NCBI GenBank assembly: GCA_911728455.2
Contig: OU452225.1
Location: 6,670,106-6,734,105, forward strand
Length of the DNA stretch: 64,000 nt
Reading direction: 5' to 3'
DNA from: Marthasterias glacialis
Lineage: Eukaryota; Echinodermata; Asteroidea; Forcipulatida; Asteriidae
Below are positions 55,597-64,000 of the stretch, one piece after another (position 1 is the first letter of the stretch; each line of letters opens with the position of its first letter). A program made the translations under genes and the position numbers. A model generated the notes under the pieces. It did not search any database. It was not told where the DNA came from and was given only the letters and a program-made list of their open reading frames with translations.

Positions 55597-55965
55597 AAAG
55601 GTAGAATACAGGATTGGTATTCATATTAAAAAATATATATATATTAGTATCAGACTGATTGTATGAAGTTCATACCAGTACCAATCTTCGATAGAAATAG
55701 TTCTGTCTGAAATACTCTCAAAGTCGAGGAAGTAAAATTTGTAGACCCCAATTTTAATTTTGGTTGTAACAGTTGAAATCAAGGACAATGTGTTTACATG
55801 TTGAAAGGTGTGCATTTTTTTGAAAGGTGTGCATGTTTTTTTCCCTATTATTTCCTGACTCGGACGACGGACTGATCCCAAATTTTTCACAGGTTTGTAT
55901 ATATTGAATCACACAAAGTAAGAACACTGCACTGTCAGCTTTACCAATCCTGTATTTTGCCTTGA
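55597..55965. mobile_element. MITE family 2, copy 2
   Basis: AAAGGTAGAATACAGGATTG at the left and CAATCCTGTATTTTGCCTT at the right. The internal GAAGTTCATACCAGTACCAA TCTTCGATAG matches copy 1. It contains a local duplication of GAAAGGTGTGCAT at about 55,803-55,830. Confidence 0.85.
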
Positions 55966-56593
55966 AGGAAGAATCAAGAAAGTTATAAGGTAGTTTCATT
56001 TTTTTAAACACAGTTATAGGGAAAGCGGAAGAAGCAGTTTTTAAGCAAATTGTTTTTATTATTTTTATTCTTATTATTTTTAAAATTAGAACTGTTTTGT
56101 CACAGCCTTAGTGGCAATTTACAACATGTACTCTTGGAAGGTTGCTGCAGCCTGTACACGGGTTAGGGTGGCCGGCTGAAGGTTGTGTTACTATTGTTTC
56201 CATTGAAAGGAAATCATTTTCCAACTATGAATTTCCTCTTTTAGATATCAATGAAAGAAACGTTAAAGGGAACAGCGATAAGGGAAATACGACGGGGAAT
56301 TGTTAGAAATTACAAATTATTTTCTGTTTTTATTTGATGGCTTCGTCATTGTAAAGCATTATCAAATTTCAAAACAGCATCCCTGATACTTCCTACTTAA
56401 AAGTACAAGGCAGTTTGTCTCTGGCAAAGGGCATTTTAGCTACGACCATGAACATTTCCACTGAGAACACTAACCATGCTAGATGCAACAAAATGCACTA
56501 GTTACTATAAGTTGTTGTACTGTATGGACTTGGCAGTCAACTCAAATCTCACACGTTGATGCATTTTGGTTGCATTTAAAAGCAAAGTGATTT

Positions 56594-56800
56594 AAAGGTA
56601 AAATACAGGATTGGTAAAGCTGATAGTGCAGTGTTCTTACTTTTTGTGATTCAATACATATACATGAAAAAACAAACCTGTGAAAAGTTGGGCTCAATCC
56701 GTCGTCTGAGTCAGGGGAAGTAGTGAAAAAAACGTGCACACTTTTCAGCATGTAAACACATTGTCCTTAATTTCTATTGATTCACATACAATCATTGAAA
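56594..56800. mobile_element. MITE family 2, truncated copy 3 (inverted)
   Basis: AAAGGTAAAATACAGGATTG GTAAAGC and CAGTGCAGTGTTCTTAC-type sequence (as GATAGTGCAGTGTTCTTACT), AACCTGTGAAAAGTTGGGCT. This is the reverse complement of the right half of copies 1 and 2. The other end is missing. Confidence 0.75.
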
Positions 56801-56993
56801 ACAAGAAAATACAAAGGCAACTTTAAAAGTCAGAAAAACACACTACAAAAAGTATAGTATTCAGTTCAGTAGCAGTTAAGAAAGAACTTGCAAATTTCTG
56901 AGGTTAGATGAAACTTTGTTCCAGTTCATCTATGTTGCATATTGCTGCAATAAGCAGGGTGCCCACAGAAAACCCGATGGGTGTTAGAGATTT

Positions 56994-57070
56994 AAGGGGC
57001 ACCAAGGCAATGACCTTGGGCATGGAGGCATTTTGCCCCCCTTTCCTCTGTGAACCACACATATCAGGCC
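56994..57070 (-). repeat. GGCCTGAT-type MITE fragment
   Basis: GGGGCACCAAGGCAATGACC TTGGGCATGGAGGC and a terminal ATCAGGCC; reverse orientation half-element. Confidence 0.6.
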
Positions 57071-57409
57071 TTAAACAATTAGTTTAAAAACTAATAACGA
57101 CTACAATATGAATACAAATTTATCATGCAAGTTTATGATCATGACCTTTTTCGTGCTGTTCCAATTTTGGTCTTGTTCCCTCTGTGCAATCAGCATTTAG
57201 CATGTTTCGTAACTCATTAAAAAGAAGATCCAGACTTAGTTTTCCTTGCCAATGTTAGAATGGAGAAAGATAAAAATCCTTGAAGTGTAACCCTTGATCG
57301 TTTGACTGATTTACTGGGATTCCTCCTCAATCTAACAACTTGCATAATATAAATTCAAGATGTGTGAAGCACACACATTTCATGTGGAGATGACTTTCTC
57401 AGAACCTGT

Positions 57410-57710
57410 CAGGATTCTTCCAAAGCACAAGCTAGCGTATCGGACTGAGACAAGGGAGTTGTGGGCTAATGTGTAAAACATTTTGTAAAAATCGTTTAAA
57501 GCTTTTAGATCAATTTCACAAAATCATAAGATGACTATTTTAAAATGCTCCACACTGCACAGTAGTAGAGCTTTTAAAATAAAAAAAAAATATGTATACA
57601 GTGCATGAAGTAAAAATAGTAATGGGAACCTAGTTTTCAATTCAGCGTGCTTCGGCCAAGTTTGGGTCCAGAATGCCCCAGAGTTGTCAAAAATCCTTGG
57701 GAGAACCCTG
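57410..57710 (+). mobile_element. hAT-like MITE, copy 2
   Basis: Shares AGCGTATCGGACTGA, AAATGCTCCACACTGCACAG TAGTAGAGC, AATTCAGCGTGCTTCGGCCA and GGGAGAACCCTG with 58,893-59,221. The left terminus is degenerate (CAGGATTCTTCC). Confidence 0.7.
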
Positions 57711-58892
57711 CCTGTATTAACCGTAGCCCTCCCTTGTCCACCAAAATCAACCAGATTATTTGGTTGATTTTAAAGGGTTACGGCATGATTAAAAATGTTG
57801 AAAATAAATTTACAATGGGTTGATTATGGAGGATTGAGGACAAACGCATGAAAAAAAGTGTGGATGATTCTGGAGGACTGAAGAAGAGTGGCTGAAGGAG
57901 ATGCATTGAGGATTTTAGAGGATTGAGGAAAGTTGAATTTCCTTTTATGTCATGTTAGAAGGATTGGTTTTGCACTTGACCGCACAAATACAAGGGTATC
58001 CTTCGTACACTGTATGGGGTCCTTTTGTTATTGTTCCCATGCAACTTTGTTATGGCTAGTGGTGGGGATAAGGTTATGTCATAAGGTGGAATACAATGAA
58101 TATAGAATCACACTGGTTGAGTTTGGAGGATTGAAGAAGGTCCCGCAATGAACATCTGGGGAGTTGGGTCATAATGAAGAATGCAACTCCAAACCTTTAA
58201 CTACTTGAAGTACCCTGTAGAATACAAAGACAAAAACAACTGCTGTGCCTCTTCCATTAAAGATTTGCAGTCGCTTGCAAAGCTCTAGAATTACACATTG
58301 ATACGGTTTTGTGAAACTTGTAGAGAGTCAGTTTGCAGATTATTAGCGGTACAATTTTGATTGGGGATGCACCACAGAGAATAAGCCACGGTTTCATTAC
58401 ACTTAATATGGTTTAACCTTTCTGTCTTCCATCCATGCTGTTTTTTTTGTTGTTGGTAAACAGCAATATGATCATATCGCGTAGGCTCAAAGCATGCATA
58501 CAAACATGCAAGGGAAGTTCACAATGTGGTATTAATTAATGCAACTTAAACAAAAATGTGGAGGACAAATTTTGAGTAATTAATTACTAGGATGGGCAAA
58601 TTAAAAGGTGCTGGCAAATCATACAGTAATTCTGCTTGCATAACATGTACATTGTATATCAAGGAGACCATTTCATAATACCTGCACTTTACTTTAGAAG
58701 TTTAGCTGGTTACTCAACACTGCTAGGGAAATGTGTTTGGTATAAACCATAATAGGCCTGATGCTTCATTGTTGTATGTGAGGGCAAGGCAGTTTTGTCA
58801 TATTATTGACCCCCTTGCATGCACCTTGCACGCACGTCACATGCAGCAACTGTACCGTGCTCAACATTATGGGAGTCAATAGATATACGTAT

Positions 58893-59221
58893 CAGGGTTC
58901 TCCCCATGCACAAGGTAGCGTATCGGGCCGATACGCGTGAATTACGTGCCAATATGCAGAAATTACGGCCGATACGCAAAAAAAAAAAAAAGTTAAAATT
59001 TTTTTTTTTTTTTATAGATTTTTATATCAAATTCACAAAAGATCCTACCATAAAACCATTTTAAATGCTCCAGATTGCACAGTAGAGCTTTTCAAACCAA
59101 ACATAAACATTAAATAAAAACATTCCAAGGACCTGCTACCAATTCAGCGTGCTTCGGCCACACTTTCAAAATTTGGGCCCACAATGCCCCCCAGTTTTGA
59201 AAAATCCTGGGGAGAACCCTG
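58893..59221 (+). mobile_element. hAT-like MITE, copy 3 (both termini intact)
   Basis: CAGGGTTCTCCCCATGCA at the left and the complement of TCCTGGGGAGAACCCTG at the right. Interior A and T homopolymers (58,977-59,015) could pair. The GATACGCGTGAATTACGTGC ... GGCCGATACGC segment is an additional short repeat. Confidence 0.8.
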
Positions 59222-59384
59222 CGTTTAAACGCCACCGTCGCCTAAAATGCACACTACACGGTATAACACACAGTGACATTGATTACCAACATGGTGCAGC
59301 CAAGATTATTGTGATGATGACGGTCAGGTGAATTGGGTCACTAGGGCACCTCTCGGAGGCAAACGTGAATTTCTGTTTGAACTT

Positions 59385-59460
59385 TTACAGGGGCACCAGG
59401 GCAATGACCAGGAGCATGGAGGCAAATGCCCCCGTTGCCTTCGGTAAAGTGGTTGGCCTG
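59385..59460 (-). repeat. GGCCTGAT-type MITE fragment
   Basis: GGGGCACCAGGGCAATGACC AGGAGCATGGAGGCAAATGC and TGGCCTGAG terminus. It abuts SINE B copy 2 directly. Confidence 0.6.
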
Positions 59461-59470
59461 AGCATTCTGT

Positions 59471-59775
59471 TATTTTTTTTTTATGCGATTCGCCCATCAC
59501 AAAGCCTGGTGCCAAGGCCACTCGAGGTGTGCGCTACTTTTTGAAAGGATATATAGAAACCCGAGTCTCTTCACAGCACAGCTGAGAGCAGGGAGGGGTA
59601 AATGAATCCATTGTGAGACAAACATAACTGCCTCTTCCCCTATTTGAAGCAATTATAGTTAAGCGTCTTGCTCAAGGATACAAGTGTCACGACCAGGATT
59701 CGAACCCACATCCTGATGACTTAGCGACCAAAACTTGAGTCCAATGCACTAAACCCCTCGGCCATGATGTGCTAC
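59471..59775 (-). repeat. tRNA-derived SINE, family B, copy 2
   Basis: The reverse complement of 213-545: ATTCGCCCATCACAAAGCC, CACTCGAGGTGTGCGCTACT and head CTAAACCCCTCGGCCATGAT. It has an oligo-T start (59,469-59,480) corresponding to its A-rich tail. Confidence 0.85.
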
Positions 59776-59779
59776 AAAT

Positions 59780-61390
59780 TTTTGATGTAATGTGTGCTTT
59801 GCCTGCTTTCAAAATGGTGAATGAAAATTTTATGTGCATGTTTGTTCAGGCCATAATTGGAACAGAACAATTGAATTCAGCTCGATTCAACTGAAGTTTT
59901 ATCAAGGTTGTCACTAGGATTTGGAAAATAAGGCGTGGAGATTCGCTGTGAAGTTTAGAACAGGTTGTCCAAATTGTTCATTTACACACATTACAACCTT
60001 TTTTACATTTTAATGACACTGACAGACAAGTTTGTAAAGTGTAACCAAAAGAGAAAAATTCCAAAATACGCCAATACCCAACTGCTAACTCGTAGCACTA
60101 GTTGTTCAATGTTTTAAAATGCATAAGCTCACCCTGTATGAAGATTTGCCATAAAAAGGAAGTACTACATGTAACTACAGTAAATGTCTGCAATTATGAG
60201 CTTTTTCCCTTGACCTCTGTGCATCAATTACTTACAGTTTGGATGAGTGGATGGAGTCATCGCGCATTTGTGTGAGCGCTGCATTCTCGTCAGTTTACAG
60301 AATGCTTAAATTTTGCTTCTGTCTTCAATTTGAACTGTTACCCAGTAACATGTACCTCGCTCAGTTCATGAGCCTGGGAAAACACTCAGGCCTTTGAGAG
60401 GGCGTGGCCATTTTCATTTTGCAATGGGCACTTCCGTTGAAAAGTTTTAAAGTCTATGGGAAAATTTGGAAAGGGGATACCAAGAGCCAAGACCAGGGCA
60501 ACAGAGGCCATGGCCTCCTTGGCCTCAGTGAAATTCCAGCTCTGAACACTGATAATAAATAAAAAAAAAATAATAAAAACATTCAGGACATTGTCTTTCT
60601 TTGCAAAATAAAATCACGGTAAAAACAATAATTTGTGCAAAGACTTTATGTGGATGCACAATGCACCTTTATTTTTTGATCTTATCAAACGATTCCCTAA
60701 CGTCAAATTAGGTACAAGCGGTGACATTATTTTAAGACAACTTATATCTAATCGAAATACCCCGTGTTATTTGTAAAAAAAAAAAAATCTTCATATTTAT
60801 CCTCTCGATATTGATTAAAAAACCTCAACTAACGAATCGTGTCCAAAATCGGGAGGACGTGAAGCCCCTACATATTCCATCATCCAGGCCACAGGGCTCG
60901 CAGCCTGTCGACAAGTATATTATGACTCCCAGGACCATCTGCTCAACAAATTGCAAGATACAAGCCTCCAGTTTTAATTTCCTATTAATTCTGCCGTCAA
61001 TTTCCCCTCGGCCGCGGCTGTATGATTACTGGATCTTTTGTTATTGCATCCACAGATGTCTTTTCTCGCTTTGTAGTCACAATTTTTTTTATTTATTTTT
61101 TTTTATTCGGAACAATGTTCGTGAGTTTGAATAAAATCGTGCCGAAAAAGGTGAATTTGAAAAAAAATAAAATATAAAAGCCACTGAGTATGATTGTTAT
61201 ACAGATTTCAACAGGGTAGTACGTGTATGGAAAGCAGGCAGTTTGTGACCAGCTTTCAAAATTTTGTGGAACGGTTGGGTGCATGGAGGACAGGCAGTCT
61301 TTATGGTCTCTGGACTTGCACTAAAAACTTGCAGTATGTTGTGCATTTCATAAACAATCCGGCAAAACAACAAGCAGTGTACTCATGCGT
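59780..61390. other. Gene-poor stretch with a conserved-looking block at 60.83-61.08 kb
   Basis: A GGCCTGAT-type MITE relative lies at 60,390-60,545 (minus: ACCAGGGCAACAGAGGCCAT GG). The segment 60,835-61,080 is more GC-balanced and free of the window's repeats, with a 107-codon plus-strand frame and no splice context. Nothing else identified. Confidence 0.3.
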
Positions 61391-61397
61391 ACCGTTT

Positions 61398-61762
61398 AAA
61401 GCCCCACCTCAACATTGGTAAAAACTGAATAGAAATGCTTCCCCTCTTTGCACAAATCAAGATATTTATAATAAAACCAACCTGTGAAAATGTCAGCTCA
61501 TTTCGTTGTTTCGTTAGCGAGAAAACGGTAAAAATGCATTTAGCATTTTTGTACGCATTCCTATAGGCAAAATTTTCATCCCACTGAGACGAAAACTAAT
61601 TTCGGATCTTATTTCATTTATTATTTAAAAACGATAACACTTCAGGCAGAAATATTATAAGGACATTTTTCTACCATCATTATCTTTACACCATGTAAGG
61701 AACATGTAAATCTGTGAACATTTATGCTTTTTTTCTTCTTACCAATGTTGAGCCGGGGCTTT
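61398..61762. mobile_element. MITE family 1, copy 3 (both ends intact)
   Basis: AAAGCCCCACCTCAACATTG G to CAATGTTGAGCCGGGGCTTT. It is in the opposite orientation to 3,713-4,080 and shares CCAACCTGTGAAAATGTCAG CTCATTTCGTTG and TCTGTGAACATTTATGC. Confidence 0.85.
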
Positions 61763-62159
61763 ACTTAAAATCTAATGGGTCTCCCCATTCAATTTGGTTC
61801 GATTCAATTCCCAGAAAGAAGATTAACTTTCTATAGTTGATGAGATATCCAACTGAGAATTGCCAGCGATTTAATGGCAAGAGGTGGTGTGAAATAAGTT
61901 GTCTCTTATAAGAATGTACGAATACATTCAATACTAGTTTGAGTCTGCACATTTAATTAAAGGGGCTTGGGGAAAGAGTAAATCTGACATGCCTCCCAAT
62001 AAACTCCCATGTACATAAATTATACTAGATGATTGTTTTTTAACCTCTCTATTATTATGTATTTTTGATTTGTCAGTCATACCTTTTTTTTTGCCGGTCA
62101 TAGCAAATATTTATTAATTATTGTTTTGCCAGTTGGTTAAGTGTACTAAAATAAATACT

Positions 62160-62300
62160 GTAAGTATGTCCGAAGGTCGCAGGTTCAAGTCCAGCTCCGG
62201 TCCAATTTTTTTTTTTTCATCCCAAAACTTCATTTGAAAATTTACCCAGTCAGTTTCCCCTGTGGTTTATTAGTTGATGTTTCAAAATAAAAATACAAAT
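62160..62300 (+). repeat. SINE family D fragment (head truncated)
   Basis: CGAAGGTCGCAGGTTCAAGT CC is a B box without an A box. The body TTTACCCAGTCAGTTTCCCC TGTGGTTTATT matches 12,775-12,810. Confidence 0.7.
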
Positions 62301-62392
62301 GAATAAATAAGTAATGTGTGAATCTGACTGTCGGGTTGGTCTCGAGGGAACCTCTTTGGCTGGGGCTTTTGTCTTTTTCCTGCATGGTATGG

Positions 62393-62796
62393 CGTGTCGA
62401 ACACCGGACTCAAGCTCTGGTGTTTCCCATCAGCAGAGTGTGGGTTCGAGTCCCGGTTGTGTCACTTGTGTCCTTAAGCAAGACACTTAAAAACCATTAT
62501 TGCTGCGTCCTTCGGATGGGACGTAAAGCCGTAGGCCCTGTGTGTTGTGTAATACACGTAAAAGAACCCAGTGCACTTATCGCGAAGAGAAGGGGTTCCC
62601 CCCCGGTGTTCCTGGTTTGATCGGCTGCAGATTGTGCCACGCAGCAGCTTTACATGGTGCTATGTACTAGGCCTCATACTTCAAAAAACGTAATTCTGCA
62701 TACCTTGCAGGAAAAAATACTGAAGTGCCTGGTATCCTTCGGCAATTTGGCTCTATATAAATCCAGTTATTAGGCCTGTTATTGTTATTATTATTA
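62393..62796 (+). repeat. SINE family A copy with deleted A box
   Basis: GTGTCG is followed directly by AACACCGGACTCAAGCTCTG, so about 17 bp of the tRNA-like head including the A box are missing. The rest matches, to GGCTGCAGATTGTGCCACGC, and ends in an (ATT)n tail. Confidence 0.85.
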
Positions 62797-62799
62797 AAG

Positions 62800-64000
62800 C
62801 CAAGTCAAACTTGGTGGCTATGGCTGGATTTCTAGAAAGGCCTATTCTTCAACGTTGTTGTTGCTACAGCCAACAGCCACAGCCGCACACAGCCAAAGTC
62901 GCTTGAATAGGACGCGGGATGATATTGAGTTATTATAGAGTGATCTAAGCAGCGCCAACAGCCATTGTTGGGAACACTGCAGTTAGAAGATTTACGATGG
63001 TCGAATAAATGTGTGAAATGCCCTTGAGGTCAATGACCTTCTTGAGGTCAATGACATGGCGCATTTCCTAGTCAGCACGTCTAAGACTTAATTGTACTTT
63101 CATCTTGAAATAAAGATGTACCACTTTTTGTCAATTCAATAATAGGAGATGATTATTAAAAAAAGTGGAGGTAACCAAATGATAATAAGTGCTCATCCCT
63201 CTCTCTGTCCGAGGATGTTCAAAGGCAGAAATTTCAATAACAAATCTGTACAAGGTCAAAATTACAATGCGCATCAAAGTACGATAAAGCCTTAAAATAC
63301 ATAAAATGTACCAACAATACAAATGCAGTGTAAAATATTGAAATAAAACCTAATCATCTAAAAAACAAAACAAAGTAGACATTCTTATTCCCAAAAAGGG
63401 GAAACAATACAATCAAATACATAATAAAATTAATATTGAAAAATGACTTCTTTGCAGAATTGATTTCTTTGTAAAACTGGTTGAGTTTTAAATGAGAAGG
63501 GGGTGACGGTGTTAATGATTAGCCCTGTAATAAATCTAATCATGAATTAAAAACATTTTAAAATCAAAACCATAGTCATTAAAACTTGGCAATGTTTATT
63601 TTAAAAACTCACTTTTCATGACTTTATGTTTGGAAATGTAATGTGAATAACGAGGTAACAAACACTCATCGTAGAAGCTGATGTTCAACTGTTGTGTATT
63701 TATGCTGTGAGAGATAATTATGCATTTTGTGGCAGTGTTCGTCTAATTTGCCAGACAACATGAGTTTGTGCCTTGAAACCTGTTGTACTGACCCGGTTGT
63801 GTGTTTGGTTCACTAACACATGATGCAACTCACTAACACATGATGCAACTGTGCTGTATTCAACTTTCAAGGTTTACATATGTACATGTATGCCTAACCT
63901 GTTATAGGAAGGTGTTCAAAGTATAAACCTCTCCATCTCAAAAAATAAGAAAATAAAAATAAATAAATAAAATCGATAAAAATAAATAAAATAGAAATAA
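62800..64000. other. Right end of window, no gene recognised
   Basis: AT-rich. A short direct repeat is at 63,015-63,057 (GAGGTCAATGAC twice) and another at 63,812-63,850 (CACTAACACATGATGCAACT twice). The window ends in AAATAAATAAAT-type simple sequence (63,940-64,000). No exons found. Confidence 0.4.

Noticed and set aside
60811-61134. 107-codon plus-strand protein
   Set aside because: No splice sites, no recognisable motif, and the C-terminal third is T-rich low complexity; kept only as a note in the region entry.

Overview
This is an animal nuclear genome window. Multi-exon genes have GT/AG introns, and the sequence is AT-rich with many tRNA-headed SINEs, short inverted-repeat (MITE-like) elements, LINEs and microsatellites. 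TACATGTA-type runs, dense MITEs and two deuterostome-type genes suggest a marine invertebrate deuterostome. I favour an echinoderm such as a sea star, but no ribosomal or mitochondrial sequence is present to prove it.

Two protein genes can be reconstructed, both on the minus strand. (1) A netrin-G-like gene runs from about 15.39 kb to below 2.01 kb and probably leaves the window on the left. It has a 5'UTR/signal-peptide exon, one large laminin N-terminal (LamNT) exon, one laminin-EGF exon with a netrin-G-type tail, and an EGF exon that carries five of six cysteines. (2) A ten-coding-exon gene at 28,609-43,773 encodes 633 residues. All splice phases agree and the protein has degenerate EF-hand-like segments; it is probably the C1orf87 (CREF) homologue. 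Two phase-compatible exon-like segments (10,380-10,485 and 5,439-5,680) lie inside the large netrin-G intron and may be a nested small secreted-protein gene or alternative exons. A weak candidate promoter and first exon on the plus strand is at about 50.92-51.09 kb.

Layout: 0-2 kb SINEs, simple repeats and intergenic or intronic DNA; 2-15.4 kb netrin-G-like gene with MITEs and an L2/CR1-like LINE 3' end in its large intron; 15.4-28.6 kb intergenic, with a ~1 kb composite palindrome (17.2-18.2 kb), a partial second copy (19.3-19.8 kb) and a 2.4-kb minisatellite with a 35-bp unit (23.9-26.3 kb); 28.6-43.8 kb C1orf87-like gene, whose introns hold a full-length intact LINE (37,810-41,290) with a perfect 12-bp target duplication, and several TTA/TTAA-flanked MITEs; 43.8-64 kb apparently gene-poor, with MITEs, foldbacks (48.2-48.6 and 53.7-54.1 kb), compound microsatellites and G/C homopolymer tracts.

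The two genes have no evident functional connection. The netrin-G-like product should be an extracellular or surface-anchored laminin-superfamily protein, and the C1orf87-like product an intracellular EF-hand-type protein. The most notable non-genic content is a set of mobile-element families defined by comparing copies within the window, several of them nested or palindromic.
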